A stretch of DNA of 64,000 nucleotides from Pyrinomonadaceae bacterium (GCA_036277115.1 DASUNM010000023.1:744001-808000); one strand, 5' to 3'. Counted from the first letter of the stretch, positions 1 to 9,131 are shown. Translations and numbers: made by a program. The notes: a model not told the origin generated them from the letters alone.

Positions 1-744
1 AGTTACGAACTGCAGGTGGGTTATGACGCTACTCTGGCGGGACTAAGACGCCCACCTATCGAGCGACATAATTCAAATCTATTCGCTTTGCGTTACCAGC
101 CTGGTGTTCCTGACTCAACCGGACGAGTCGATCTGCGTTTCTTTGATCAGGGCGACTCTACCTACCGAGCCGAAAAGGACCGGCGCCGGATTGTGCCGCG
201 GCGCTTGCGAATCCCGATCTTAACAGAGTCTGACGTCGAGGCGCAGGAACAAATTAGCCGCCTGGATTTCCGGCGCCGCACCCGACGTCCCCAATTTTTT
301 CCCGGGGCCGCCTATGACTTTACCGGCAGCTCAACCTGCATGAGGGGGCGCGTAGTTCGCGCGGGCGCGGCGATGCGCTGGGCGCGGGTCGTGGCGAGGC
401 TAGCAGGTTCGCCGGTGGTTGTGGGCCGCGCGCACGGCGACGATCGCGGCGAGTTTCTGCTGCTGATCAATGCCGCGGTCACCAGCGGTAGCGCCTGGCC
501 CGACCCTCTGGAGATCACGGTCTCAGTCTTTGGTCCGGATCCTTTTCCACCGGTCGTGGCCGCCGATGTCAAAGCGCGAGATCCGCTATGGGACTTGCCG
601 CTGGAAGCGCTGAGCGCACCCGGTGCTGCAGTGGACAACGTCGCGACCGGCGACCAACTGCCGGGCGAGTACACAAAGAGTGTCACAGATACTTTCACGT
701 TCAAGTTAGGGAAGTGCCTTTACCAGGAGTTTGAAATCACCTAG
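1..744 (+). CDS. eCIS-associated protein with carboxypeptidase-regulatory-like domain (5' partial)
   Basis: The reading frame is open to base 1 (it begins in frame with S-Y-E-L-Q), so the gene starts left of the window and only the last 247 residues are seen. The N-terminal part contains FALRYQPGV, followed by an Arg-rich stretch with VPRRLRIPI. Residues about 115-165 (MRGRVVRAG, RWARVVARLAGSPVVVGRAHGDDRGEFLL) read like a carboxypeptidase-regulatory (Ig-like) fold. It ends 30 nt before the first sheath gene on the same strand, so it belongs to the injection-system operon. Similar proteins beside sheath genes are known to me from related clusters, but the exact role is not. An adaptor or structural protein is the best guess. 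A GTG at 16 is a possible internal start but is unlikely because coding continues upstream. Confidence 0.7.
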   Translation, partial: SYELQVGYDATLAGLRRPPIERHNSNLFALRYQPGVPDSTGRVDLRFFDQGDSTYRAEKDRRRIVPRRLRIPILTESDVEAQEQISRLDFRRRTRRPQFFPGAAYDFTGSSTCMRGRVVRAGAAMRWARVVARLAGSPVVVGRAHGDDRGEFLLLINAAVTSGSAWPDPLEITVSVFGPDPFPPVVAADVKARDPLWDLPLEALSAPGAAVDNVATGDQLPGEYTKSVTDTFTFKLGKCLYQEFEIT

Positions 745-774
745 CGCCGCGCGCGCCAAAAAAGGAGTGCTTCA

Positions 775-2628
775 ATGCCTGAATACTTAGCTCCAGGAGT
801 TTACGTCGAGGAAGTCAGCTTCCGATCGAAGTCAATTGAAGGCGTGCCCACGAGCACGACCGGATACTCGGGAATGACGCGTTACGGGCCGGTGCAATAC
901 ACGGGCGGTCCAAAAACCAGCGAGCCACGGCTGATCACAAGCTTTACCGAATTCGAGCGGGTCTATGGCGGTCTGGAACCGCTGGGCGTCGGGCCCACCG
1001 GTGCTGACGAACATCTCTGCTTCATGGCCCACGCGGCGCGCGCGTTTTTCGACAACGGCGGCAAACGGCTTTATGTCTCGCGGGTCTTTACTCCACGCAC
1101 ACCAGCCAGTCCGACTTCCGGCGGCATAGCCAGTCGGATTGTGAACGTGGGCGCATCTACGGCGACATGGACGGCACGTTGGCCGGGCGCTTATGGAAAT
1201 GTAGTAGTCGAAACCATAATCGTACGCGGCGGCAATATTGCGTTTCTCGACGGCGCCACGGTCAAAGTGAAAAGCGCAAAAGCCGGCGCCGTGGTCGAGA
1301 TCTTGCCCGCACCCCCGCCCGGCACGTCTTTGCCGGCAGGCAATGCCGTGCCCAATCCGGCAACACTGGCCGTACTCGAGATCGATAACGTCGGCAACCA
1401 AACGTTTCAGGGGACCGGCGGCGCGATCGTTCCCGGCAACACCGACGTGATCCGGTTGATCGAAATGCAGGTGTTCGTGACACCGGATGGTGAAAGTCCC
1501 CTTGTCTACACCGAACTGGCCGCCGATCCGCGTCAGAAGAGATTCATCGGCAAGATTCTTCAGCCCGACGATCCGGAAGATGAAAACGGGATCGTCTGGC
1601 TTGATTATGATCCCGCCACCGCGTCGGCGATAGAGCTCATCGTTGGTTTGCGCGGGACGGACGTGAACGGCACACCTCTTCGTTTGCAGAATGGGCACGA
1701 CGGCCTGCTCGTCACTCCGGACGATCTAGCCGGTCAGGAAGCCGACCCGGACGATGCAACCAAAAAAGCCACGGGTCTCGCCGCGCTCGGCGAGATAGAC
1801 GACATCGCCATCGTGGCGTTGCCCGATGGCGGAGGGTTTGACGATTCAGAGACCTGTGTCCAGGCGGCGGATCGGTTGATATCGCATGCTGAACGCCTGC
1901 GTTATCGGATCGCCGTAGTTGACGCGCCGACCGGCAGCTCGATGACTGAGATCCGCGCTTTCCGCGGCCGGTTCGACAGCAAGTACGCCGCGCTTTATCA
2001 CCCGTGGATTGAAGTGTTTGATCCACTCGAGCGGCCGACGCAGGGAGCTCCGCCCAAACGTCTCTTGTTACCGCCTTCCGGCTTTGTCACCGGCATTTAT
2101 GCGCGCTCAGATATTGAACGCGGCGTGCACAAAGCGCCGGCCAACGAAGTCGTCCGCGGTTTGACGCGCTTCGAAGCCAACATCAACAAGGGCCGCCAGG
2201 ATGTGCTCAATCCTGAAGGCATCAACGCGCTGCGCTTTTTTGAAGGGCGCGGCAATCGCGTTTGGGGAGCGCGCACGATGAGCTCCGATCCCGAATGGAA
2301 GTACGTCAACGTGCGCCGGCTGTTCATCTACATCGAGCACTCAATCGACAAAGGCACCCAGTGGGCGGTGTTCGAGCCAAACGGGCCACGTCTTTGGGCC
2401 AACATTCGGCAGACGGTTGAAGACTTTCTGCTCGTGTTGTGGCGCGACGGCGCGCTGCTCGGCGACAAGCCGGAACAAGCCTATTTCGTGCGTTGCGATC
2501 GCACCACGATGACCCAGAACGATTTGGATAATGGCCGAATGATTTGTCTGGTGGGAATTGCGCCAGTCAAACCTGCTGAGTTCGTGATCTTCCGCATCGG
2601 CCAGTGGACGGGCGACGCAAAGGTTTAG
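775..2628 (+). CDS. Contractile tail sheath protein 1 (Afp2/Pvc2-like)
   Basis: A 617-aa sheath subunit of the contractile injection system. Its rings surround the inner tube, and their contraction drives the tube into a target cell. The N-terminus (YLAPGVYVEEVSFRSKSIEG, then VPTSTTGYSG) is the hallmark start of phage-like sheath proteins. The C-terminal third (about residues 482-611: GINALRFFEGRG, VWGARTMSSDPEWKYVNVRR, WAVFEPNGPRLW, EFVIF) is the conserved sheath C-terminal domain with the R-R-L-F-I-Y-I-E core. A strong AAGGAG site lies just upstream of the ATG. It is followed by a tube gene 24 nt downstream, and a second sheath gene lies at 3224. The middle region (about 120-330) is the variable surface domain. 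Confidence 0.96.
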   Translation: MPEYLAPGVYVEEVSFRSKSIEGVPTSTTGYSGMTRYGPVQYTGGPKTSEPRLITSFTEFERVYGGLEPLGVGPTGADEHLCFMAHAARAFFDNGGKRLYVSRVFTPRTPASPTSGGIASRIVNVGASTATWTARWPGAYGNVVVETIIVRGGNIAFLDGATVKVKSAKAGAVVEILPAPPPGTSLPAGNAVPNPATLAVLEIDNVGNQTFQGTGGAIVPGNTDVIRLIEMQVFVTPDGESPLVYTELAADPRQKRFIGKILQPDDPEDENGIVWLDYDPATASAIELIVGLRGTDVNGTPLRLQNGHDGLLVTPDDLAGQEADPDDATKKATGLAALGEIDDIAIVALPDGGGFDDSETCVQAADRLISHAERLRYRIAVVDAPTGSSMTEIRAFRGRFDSKYAALYHPWIEVFDPLERPTQGAPPKRLLLPPSGFVTGIYARSDIERGVHKAPANEVVRGLTRFEANINKGRQDVLNPEGINALRFFEGRGNRVWGARTMSSDPEWKYVNVRRLFIYIEHSIDKGTQWAVFEPNGPRLWANIRQTVEDFLLVLWRDGALLGDKPEQAYFVRCDRTTMTQNDLDNGRMICLVGIAPVKPAEFVIFRIGQWTGDAKV

Positions 2629-2652
2629 GGCCCGCGCAGAGGAGGAAAAACA

Positions 2653-3108
2653 ATGCCGACAGAACGTGCAAATCCCTACGGCGCTTTCAATTATCTAGTC
2701 TCGCTAAACGACAAGAACGACGATCCCGCGGATGTCTTCGGCGGCTTTTCGGACGCCAGCGGACTGGGAATGGATGTCAACTATTCCGAGTATCGTAACG
2801 GCAACGAAAAGTTCAATACCGCGCGAAAAATTCCAAACACTCACAAGCTGGATGACGTCACGCTCAAACGCGGTCTGGTCGGAAAGACGAAACTATTCGA
2901 GTGGATCAAAGCGGTCGCCGACGGGGCGTACGCGCCGACTAATGTGACGGTCACCTTGCTCGACGAAGCGCGCCAACCCGTAGCGACCTGGGTCTTACGC
3001 AATGCACAGCCCAAGAAGTGGACCGGGCCGACGTTGGCGGCCAAAGGTGGTGGTGAAGTAGCCATGGAGGAGCTTCACCTGGTGCACGAAGGAATTGATT
3101 ACAAGTAA
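2653..3108 (+). CDS. Tail tube protein 1 (Hcp/gp19-like, Pvc1/5-like)
   Basis: A 151-aa inner-tube subunit of the T4 gp19/Hcp fold. Family features visible are NPYGAFNYLVSL at the start, SDASGLGMDVNYSEYRNGNE, LKRGLVGKTKLFEWIKAV in the centre and EVAMEELHLVHEGIDY at the end. The ATG follows a clear AGGAGG site. It sits directly behind the first sheath gene, as tube genes do in eCIS clusters. The length is typical for the family. A second tube paralogue is at 5246. The two probably serve the main tube and a baseplate-proximal ring, but which is which cannot be read from sequence alone. Confidence 0.95.
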   Translation: MPTERANPYGAFNYLVSLNDKNDDPADVFGGFSDASGLGMDVNYSEYRNGNEKFNTARKIPNTHKLDDVTLKRGLVGKTKLFEWIKAVADGAYAPTNVTVTLLDEARQPVATWVLRNAQPKKWTGPTLAAKGGGEVAMEELHLVHEGIDYK

Positions 3109-3223
3109 GTAATCAACGTCGCGCGCGAACGCTGTTTCCGTCAGTCCACATTTTTGAGTGGGCAACTTCGCCGGCGCTGCTGCTTAGCGCGATTTACGCC
3201 GGCTTGTTGCAGGTCCATCGTCC

Positions 3224-5242
3224 ATGGCTTCTCCGATTCACATACCTCTCGGCGCTCCGGGAATCTACCATGTCCCGACTTCACCTTTGCACGCGCTCAC
3301 GGGCGTGCGAATGGATGTCTGTGCCTTCGTGGGAGTAGCGCCACGCGGTCCGGTGCGCGCGCCGGTATTTAACGAAGAGTGGCAGGACGATGGTCCCTGT
3401 GTCGAACCGGAGCGACCGCGTCGTCGCAGCGTCCCGGTGGCGGTTGAAGATTTCAATGAGTACCGCCGGTTGTTTGGCGGCTTTGAAGGGCCGGGGTTGT
3501 TGCCGTACTCGGTCGCCGCGTTCTTTGAACAAGGTGGGCGGCGAGCTTACATCGTGCGGATCGTCCACGACTATCGCGACCCACTGGCTCCGGCAAAACC
3601 CGATCCGGTCAAGAACGCGGGCGGGGTTGCCTGGGGCGTCGTGCCGCTCGAAAGCACAAACCATGTGCTTCTGCGACTTGGGGCACGGAATGAAGGCAGT
3701 TGGGGAAACCTGCTGCGTGCGTCGCTCAACTTTGCGACGCGACCTCTGGATTTTGAACCGACAGGTTCGGTAACGTCGATTACCGTTGCCGACGGCAGTG
3801 AATTGCCGCCGGGGACGTTATTGCGACTGACATTGGACGACGCGACGCGCGCACTCCGACTTGTTGAAACCGTGACTCGCGAAAGACGCGACGATCGGTC
3901 GGGCTTCAGAAAGGTCGGCATCTTCAATTTTGCGTTGCCGACGAAGGTCAAATCGGCCGAAGTGGTCGAGGGCGTCCTGGCGCTTGACGACGGCGATGGC
4001 CGGTTCGAGCGACACGAACGGCTCGGGTTTTCAAAACATCACCCCCGTTGGATGGCGACAGTTCTCTGCTACGAATCGTCACTCGTTTATCCGGCTGCGA
4101 GCTGGATTGACGACGCATTCATTCCTACGGACCTGGATCTACTTCCGATCGCCTCGTCGAGTTTCTTTTCCGGAGGTGAAGACCGTTATCACGAAATCGA
4201 GCCCGCGGACTTCTTCAGTGATTGGGTCCTGGGAAATGACGAGCCGGGCGACGGCGTCCACGCATTAGTCCAGCTTTCCGATTTGTCATCGGTGGTTGTG
4301 CCTGACCTGTACTCGCCGGCTCCGCTTTCGCCCTCCAAAGATGTCGCGGATCCCGCGTCGCACGCCGGACCGGAATTCGGACCGTGCGTTACTACCGCTA
4401 AGCCGGAGCAAACAAAAAAAGAAATCGATCTGAAAAAACTACGTCTGGATCCAAGGCTCCCGGAAGATCTGAAAAAGATCATCGGCCTCCAGAAGGAGCT
4501 GGTGGATCTCGCCGACCGATTGCATTCGTTCATTGTGCTGCTCGACGTTCCGCCCGGATTGAGTCAGCGGCAAATTCTGACATGGCGCACGAAGTTCGAT
4601 TCCGCTTTCGCGGCCGCCTATCATCCCTGGCTGCAAACCTCGCGCAATGACGATGAACGCGAGCTTCTCAGAGTGCCGCCTGCGGCGGTCGCGGCCGGCA
4701 TAATTGCCCGGCAGGAAATCAGTTTCGGAGTGCCCACCGGTCCGGCGAATGTGCTCGCGACCCAGATTGTGAACGTTGACGATGTGGTGTCGCCCGAGCG
4801 TCACGACGAGCTACATCCCGAAGGCGTCAACGTTTACCTGCGCGAGCGGGACGGCATCCGGTTAACTGCCGCGCGGACCATCAGTCGCGATCCGCAGTGG
4901 CGACAACTGAGCGTGCGCCGTCTGGTCACGATGATCGAACGCGCGATCGAGCAACAGATGCAGTGGGTCGTGTTCGAGCCCAACAACAAAACGCTGCGCA
5001 CTCAGGTGCGACTCGCGCTGCAAAGTTATCTGCGGCAGCTCTTTCGTCTGGGCGCTTTTCGCGGCGCGACTGAGGACGAGGCTTTCTTTGTGCGCTGCGA
5101 CGATACCAACAATCCGCCGTATGTCGCTGATGCGGGTCGGCTGATAGTTGAGATCGGCGTCGCGCCGGCTGAACCGCTTGAATTCATTGTGCTCCAACTG
5201 ACGCGCGGCGGTGACGGCACGCTCACGCTCGAGGAGAAGTAA
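3224..5242 (+). CDS. Contractile tail sheath protein 2 (Afp3/4-like)
   Basis: A 672-aa second sheath paralogue. The N-terminus (IPLGAPGIYHVPTSPLHALT, RMDVCAFVGVAPRGPVR, VEDFNEYRRLFGGFEGPGLL, FEQGGRRAYIVRIVH) and the C-terminal domain from about residue 533 (VNVYLRERDGIRLTAARTIS, QWRQLSVRRLVTMIERAI, WVVFEPNN, LEFIVLQ) are diagnostic of sheath proteins. It is longer and more diverged than sheath 1 and carries a Lys/Glu-rich insertion near residues 395-430. eCIS operons commonly encode one major sheath and one or two baseplate-end sheaths. This copy, paired with tube 2, may be the baseplate-end form. The 115 nt before it hold no recognisable gene. The ATG at 3224 was chosen because the conserved family start follows immediately. 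Confidence 0.94.
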   Translation: MASPIHIPLGAPGIYHVPTSPLHALTGVRMDVCAFVGVAPRGPVRAPVFNEEWQDDGPCVEPERPRRRSVPVAVEDFNEYRRLFGGFEGPGLLPYSVAAFFEQGGRRAYIVRIVHDYRDPLAPAKPDPVKNAGGVAWGVVPLESTNHVLLRLGARNEGSWGNLLRASLNFATRPLDFEPTGSVTSITVADGSELPPGTLLRLTLDDATRALRLVETVTRERRDDRSGFRKVGIFNFALPTKVKSAEVVEGVLALDDGDGRFERHERLGFSKHHPRWMATVLCYESSLVYPAASWIDDAFIPTDLDLLPIASSSFFSGGEDRYHEIEPADFFSDWVLGNDEPGDGVHALVQLSDLSSVVVPDLYSPAPLSPSKDVADPASHAGPEFGPCVTTAKPEQTKKEIDLKKLRLDPRLPEDLKKIIGLQKELVDLADRLHSFIVLLDVPPGLSQRQILTWRTKFDSAFAAAYHPWLQTSRNDDERELLRVPPAAVAAGIIARQEISFGVPTGPANVLATQIVNVDDVVSPERHDELHPEGVNVYLRERDGIRLTAARTISRDPQWRQLSVRRLVTMIERAIEQQMQWVVFEPNNKTLRTQVRLALQSYLRQLFRLGAFRGATEDEAFFVRCDDTNNPPYVADAGRLIVEIGVAPAEPLEFIVLQLTRGGDGTLTLEEK

Positions 5243-5245
5243 ACG

Positions 5246-5749
5246 ATGGCCGACCTACTGCTGCGGTCATTCAGATTCAAAGTCACGCTCAAGCGGGCGG
5301 CAGTGGCGGCTTCGTCTCAAGCTCCTCCCGACCGGCCGGTTGGGTTTGAGCTGGCCGACGGGGCCTTTCAAGAGTGCAGCGGGCTCGAGATTGAAATGGA
5401 CGTGCAGGAGTACCAGGAAGGCGGACGGAACGACGCGACGATCCGCCGAGTCGGTCGCGCAAAGTACAGCCCGATCGTTTTGAAGCGCGGAATGTTCTAC
5501 AGCGGCGAGAACGGGCCGGCGAATCCGTCGCTTTGGAAATGGCTGCAGGACGTCGTCAACGGCGTGCGTCCGGTCGAGCGCTATGACGGAACGGTCGAAG
5601 TGATGAGTTCAGGCGAAAACAGCTCGGCGACCTGGACATTCGATCGTGGCCTGCCGATGAAAGTTCGCGGGCCTGAGCTAAATGCCAAAACAGGTGAGGT
5701 CGCGATTGAAGAGCTACACATCGCACATGAAGGTCTGAGATTGGTCTAG
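5246..5749 (+). CDS. Tail tube protein 2 (gp19/Hcp-like)
   Basis: A 167-aa tube-family protein. Key segments are FRFKVTLKRA, GAFQECSGLEIEMDVQEYQE, RVGRAKYSPIVLKRGMFY, NPSLWKWLQDVVNG and GEVAIEELHIAHEGLRLV. It starts 4 nt after the sheath 2 stop, with its Shine-Dalgarno (GAGGAGAAG) inside the end of the sheath gene, so translation is probably coupled. It contains an N-terminal insertion (about residues 15-32, AAVAASSQAPPDRP) that tube 1 lacks. It is likely an initiator or adaptor ring between the spike complex and the main tube. Confidence 0.93.
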   Translation: MADLLLRSFRFKVTLKRAAVAASSQAPPDRPVGFELADGAFQECSGLEIEMDVQEYQEGGRNDATIRRVGRAKYSPIVLKRGMFYSGENGPANPSLWKWLQDVVNGVRPVERYDGTVEVMSSGENSSATWTFDRGLPMKVRGPELNAKTGEVAIEELHIAHEGLRLV

Positions 5750-5766
5750 CAATTCAAGTCGGAACG

Positions 5767-7176
5767 ATGGAACTGCAAAAAGCAAAAATCACTCAACTTG
5801 GCGCGCAAGACCAGGCCGGCGAGTCGTTCGATGTTCAGTTCAATCCGACCTCACTGCGGCTGACGCTTACCAACAAGGCCAGCGGCGGCACCAACTCGCG
5901 AAATCCGGTGCGGCAGACCGTCGGCCCGAGTGAGAGCACGCTCGCGGTTGATTTGATCTTTGACAGTGCGGATGAAGGCACGACGTCCGAGCCGGTTTCA
6001 GTCCGTGATCGCACGCGCAGACTCGAGCTGTTTCTCTTTCCGCGCAGTAACGAAGAACATGCGCCGCCGCGGATCCGATTCGAATGGGGCGACATGATCA
6101 TGGACGGCACGGTGGACAGTCTCACCGTTGATTTCGATCATTTTGCCGCCAACGGCGCGCCCTTGCGCGCGAAGGTCTCGCTTTCGATCAAGGGTCAGGA
6201 TCGCGAACGAGAGTTGCAGCCGATTGAACCAGGCGCGAGACAGGGGGCGCCAGCACCGGGTAGCGCTTCGAATAGTGGCCCGGGTTCCGGTGGGCCAGGT
6301 TCCGAAGCTACCGGAGCGCCGGCGGCCAAGGCGGCCAAGGCGCTGGGCGGCGAGAGTGCGGGCGAGTTGGCGGCAAGATTGGGACTGGACCCAGCGGCAT
6401 GGCGAGGATTGCAACTTGGCGGGGAGAGCTCTCTCTCTTTGTCAGCCGGCGCGGAAATCGGTTTCAGCGCGGGTCTCAATGTCAGCGCCGGACTCGGCGT
6501 CACGTTAGGCGTTGAAGCCGGTGCTTCTGCGTCACTCGAAGCGTCGTTTGGACTGGAAGCGAGTGCGGCCGTAAGTGCCGTCGGCGGCGTCGGAGGAGGA
6601 GCCCAGCGGGCGTCGGGATTTGCGCTATCGGCGGCCGGGGGCGTCAGCGCGGCAATCGAATCCGTGCAAGCGGCCAAGAACCAAGCCGCGGAAAAACAAG
6701 CGCGGACTGCTTTTCAAGCGCCGCCGAAACAATTACCTGCCCCGGTTGCCGCCGACCGCGCGCTGCCGAGCGCGGTTTCATCCACCCTGGGGTCGCCGGG
6801 CGCTCAGCCAAAGCCTCCAGAGCAGAAACGCGTCCCACTCAAACAGGGAGGTTTGCCTTCGCCGGCAGCGCAAGAGACTTCCAGGTCTGCGCCGCGGACC
6901 CCGCGCGCCGATCCGCGCGCAAGTGGGTACGGCTTTGGCGTCCCGCTGCGCGACACAGTTGGACACGCAGCCGACCGGCGCGCTGAGTCAATCCGAGGCG
7001 ATGTTTCGCTCAAGCCAAAGATCGACGGCGGCGATCCGCCGATCACCAGTGATCCGACGACGCCGGGTTGGATTGCCTTGCCGGCGCATGGTCGTGGCCG
7101 GACGACGGCCGACAAAATGCAAACGCGACTGCGGCCAAAACGCCCGTGTGGCTGTGGCGGTGGATGCAAACATTGA
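5767..7176 (+). CDS. CIS tube adaptor protein (Pvc7-like) with Ala/Gly/Ser-rich tail instead of LysM
   Basis: A 469-aa protein. Residues 1-155 match the CIS-tube/Pvc7 N-terminal domain: KAKITQL, FDVQFNPTSLRLTLTNK, TLAVDLIFDSADEG, RIRFEWGDMIMDGTVDSLTV, LRAKVSLSIKGQD. In the usual family this domain connects tube to hub and is followed by a LysM peptidoglycan-binding domain. Here no LysM is visible. Residues about 160-330 are Ala/Gly/Ser-rich with a loose repeat of the type S-A-G-L-x-V/G (SAGLNVSAGLGVTLGVEAGA), then a Pro-rich linker, and the chain ends in a cysteine cluster, C461-G-C463-GGG-C467-K-H469. The domain swap may mean that this particle is not anchored through peptidoglycan by this protein. 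The start has only a weak ribosome-binding site. Confidence 0.85.
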   Translation: MELQKAKITQLGAQDQAGESFDVQFNPTSLRLTLTNKASGGTNSRNPVRQTVGPSESTLAVDLIFDSADEGTTSEPVSVRDRTRRLELFLFPRSNEEHAPPRIRFEWGDMIMDGTVDSLTVDFDHFAANGAPLRAKVSLSIKGQDRERELQPIEPGARQGAPAPGSASNSGPGSGGPGSEATGAPAAKAAKALGGESAGELAARLGLDPAAWRGLQLGGESSLSLSAGAEIGFSAGLNVSAGLGVTLGVEAGASASLEASFGLEASAAVSAVGGVGGGAQRASGFALSAAGGVSAAIESVQAAKNQAAEKQARTAFQAPPKQLPAPVAADRALPSAVSSTLGSPGAQPKPPEQKRVPLKQGGLPSPAAQETSRSAPRTPRADPRASGYGFGVPLRDTVGHAADRRAESIRGDVSLKPKIDGGDPPITSDPTTPGWIALPAHGRGRTTADKMQTRLRPKRPCGCGGGCKH

Positions 7177-7212
7177 AAGCGGAATTCCTTCGCGAAGTCT
7201 TAGGGACGATTT

Positions 7213-7383
7213 ATGCCAGTTCACGTTGACGAGATGGTTTCTGAGGTCACTGCCGAAGCTGATGCGCCGGCCGCCGGCGGGGCCGAACCGATGAAGTGGG
7301 AAGAACTCGCAAAAGTGCGCGACATGCAGGCGCAAATAGCTCGCGATCGCTGGCGCACTGCGGCTGAAGGTTACGATGACTGA
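7213..7383 (+). CDS. Small eCIS protein, 56 aa (DUF5908-like position)
   Basis: A 56-codon gene beginning MPVHVDEMVSEVT and ending RWRTAAEGYDD. Its TGA overlaps the ATG of the gpD-like gene by 8 nt, which argues that it is translated and coupled. A short acidic protein starting MP-[IV]-x-[IV]-x-E at this place, between the tube adaptor and the spike hub, is common in eCIS clusters (DUF5908-like). The match is by start pattern and position only. The function is unknown; a small baseplate or assembly factor is plausible. The sequence is hydrophilic, without signal peptide or membrane segment. Confidence 0.65.
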   Translation: MPVHVDEMVSEVTAEADAPAAGGAEPMKWEELAKVRDMQAQIARDRWRTAAEGYDD

Positions 7384-8458
7384 AGCGCTACTGGATTTTG
7401 CCGGTCCCATCTTCGAAGTCGATGGCCAGGCCAATGTCGAAATGCCCCGCGACATCCTGCGCCTGGAAATTGAAGAATCAACCGGCGGGCTAAAGACGCT
7501 GTCGGCCCGTTTTGTCGGGCCGGGCCCGCCTCCCGGCGGCGGCGATCAGCAGCTGCAATATCTCGACGGAGTGGCGGTTGATTTCGGGAAGAAGATTTCG
7601 GTTGTGCTCGGGGCGCCGCCTGCCGCGTTCACAGTTTTCACCGGCTGGATCAGCGCCATCGAAGGCGACTTCAAAGAAGGCGCACCTGAAGTCGTCATCT
7701 TCGCCGAAGACAAACTGATGAAACTCAGAATGACACGTCGCATGAAGACCTACGAAAACGTGAGCGACGCTGACATGGCGAGCGCTATTGCCGGAGAACA
7801 CGGGCTGACCCCGGAAGTCGATGCTGACGGGCCAACGTACGATCTCGTCCAACAGTGGAACATGAGCGACCTGGCGTTTCTGCGCCAGCGGGCCCGGAAG
7901 ATTCAAGCCGAAGTCTGGGCTGAGGACGAAAAGTTATGTTTCAAGACTCGCGGCAAAAGAACGGCGACAGAACTAAGTCTTATACAGGGCAAACAACTGC
8001 TGCAGTGTCGCGTGCGCGCCGATCTGGCCCATCAGCGAACGAAGATCAAGTTGAGCGGATTTGATGCGAGCGAGCGCGATCAAATAGACGAGGAAGCGTC
8101 GGCGGACGCGATTCAGGCCGAAGTCTCAGGCGGAGAGACCGGACCGGCGGTTCTGCAGCGCGCTTTCGGCGAACGCGTGTCATATCGGGTGCGCGAAGCC
8201 CCTCTGAAATCAACCGAGGCGTCGGACTGGGTGAAGGCGGAAATGTTGCGGCGTGCGCGCGCCTTCGTGACCGTCGTCGGCACTACTCGCGGGTCCGCTG
8301 ACATGGTTGTGGGCAGCAAGTTAACGCTCGAACGGACCTGCCATCCTTTCGATGGCGCCGGTTACTACGTGACCAAAGTTCGTCACACCTACGATCGGGA
8401 GGACGGATTTCGCACCCACTTCGAAGCCGAACGAGCGACAGTTCAGGAGGGATCGTGA
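7376..8458 (+). CDS. Spike hub protein, phage late-control gpD family (Pvc8 N-terminal half)
   Basis: A 360-aa gpD/VgrG N-terminal-like hub that forms the trimeric base of the central spike. Diagnostic segments are DILRLEIEESTGGLKTLSAR, FTGWISAIEGDF, VIFAEDKLMKLRMTRRMKTY, YDLVQQWNMSDLAFLRQRAR and VWAEDEKLCFKTRGKR. In Pvc8 and VgrG the hub and needle are one chain. Here the needle domain is a separate gene that begins at the stop codon of this one (GTGA overlap). The start overlaps the preceding small gene by 8 nt. No transmembrane or catalytic motif is visible, as expected for a structural hub. Confidence 0.92.
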   Translation: MTEALLDFAGPIFEVDGQANVEMPRDILRLEIEESTGGLKTLSARFVGPGPPPGGGDQQLQYLDGVAVDFGKKISVVLGAPPAAFTVFTGWISAIEGDFKEGAPEVVIFAEDKLMKLRMTRRMKTYENVSDADMASAIAGEHGLTPEVDADGPTYDLVQQWNMSDLAFLRQRARKIQAEVWAEDEKLCFKTRGKRTATELSLIQGKQLLQCRVRADLAHQRTKIKLSGFDASERDQIDEEASADAIQAEVSGGETGPAVLQRAFGERVSYRVREAPLKSTEASDWVKAEMLRRARAFVTVVGTTRGSADMVVGSKLTLERTCHPFDGAGYYVTKVRHTYDREDGFRTHFEAERATVQEGS

Positions 8459-9129
8459 GCCAGCCAATCGCGGCCTTTGCACCAGATGGTAGCGCGCAGC
8501 GTTACTTCGGTCTCTTTCCGGCAATCGTGGTTGACATTGTCGACCCGGACAGCCTCGGCCGAATTCAGATCAAGTTTCCCTGGCTGGGCGCCGATGGAGA
8601 CTCGGTGCGTGCGTGGGCAACCCTGCTGACGCCTTATGCCGATGACGATCAGGGATTTGAAGTCTTGCCCGAGGTGGACACGCAGGTCGTCGTTGGTTTT
8701 GAAGCGGGCGATTTGAGGCGGCCGTACATCGTCGGCTCAGCGTGGAACGGAAAAGAAGCGCTGCCTGAAACGCCAACCGCCGCGAACAACAAACGGTTGA
8801 TCAAATCACGCGCGGGTAGTCTGTTCGAGTTCGATGACACTGCGGGCGCCGCGAAGGTGACCATCTCGATGCAGAGCGGTCACAAGGTCGTGCTCGACGA
8901 CGCCGCGCAGGAAGTAACAGTCCAGCACTCGAATGGTTGCTATCTGAAGATGAACATCGCCGGCCAGGTCCAGATTCAAGCGAACGCCACGGTGGAGATC
9001 ACCGCGTCAGCGCTCAATGTTCACTGCCCGGTCGCGACTTTCGACGGAATCGTGAATTGCACGACTTTGATTGCGAGCTCGGCGGTCGTGTCGCCTTCTT
9101 ACACGCCGGGCGCAGGAAACATTTGGTAG
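8455..9129 (+). CDS. Spike needle / baseplate assembly protein gpV-like (VgrG OB-fold)
   Basis: A 224-aa protein with the gpV/gp5 OB-fold at residues about 10-110 (FGLFPAIVVDIVDPDSLGRI, VRAWATLLTPYADDDQGFEV, EVDTQVVVGFEAGDLRRPYI) followed by a beta-helical needle region (KVVLDDAAQEVTVQ, VQIQANATVEITASALNVHC). The tail SPSYTPGAGNIW is a typical needle end. The start is GTG, chosen because AGGAGG lies just upstream and the codon overlaps the gpD stop by 4 nt. It would trimerise on the gpD-like hub to form the membrane-piercing tip. No PAAR protein was found nearby to cap it. Confidence 0.92.
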   Translation: MSQPIAAFAPDGSAQRYFGLFPAIVVDIVDPDSLGRIQIKFPWLGADGDSVRAWATLLTPYADDDQGFEVLPEVDTQVVVGFEAGDLRRPYIVGSAWNGKEALPETPTAANNKRLIKSRAGSLFEFDDTAGAAKVTISMQSGHKVVLDDAAQEVTVQHSNGCYLKMNIAGQVQIQANATVEITASALNVHCPVATFDGIVNCTTLIASSAVVSPSYTPGAGNIW

Positions 9130-9131
9130 TC

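Noticed and set aside
832-1698. Long - strand open frame opposite sheath gene 1
   Set aside because: It is a frame shadow in GC-rich DNA, with Arg/Gly/His-rich composition and no family pattern, while the + strand frame is an unmistakable sheath.
8937-9131. 65-residue extension of the 554-aa protein
   Set aside because: It overlaps the gpV needle gene in another frame with Arg/His-rich sequence; the ATG at 9132 fits the operon spacing.
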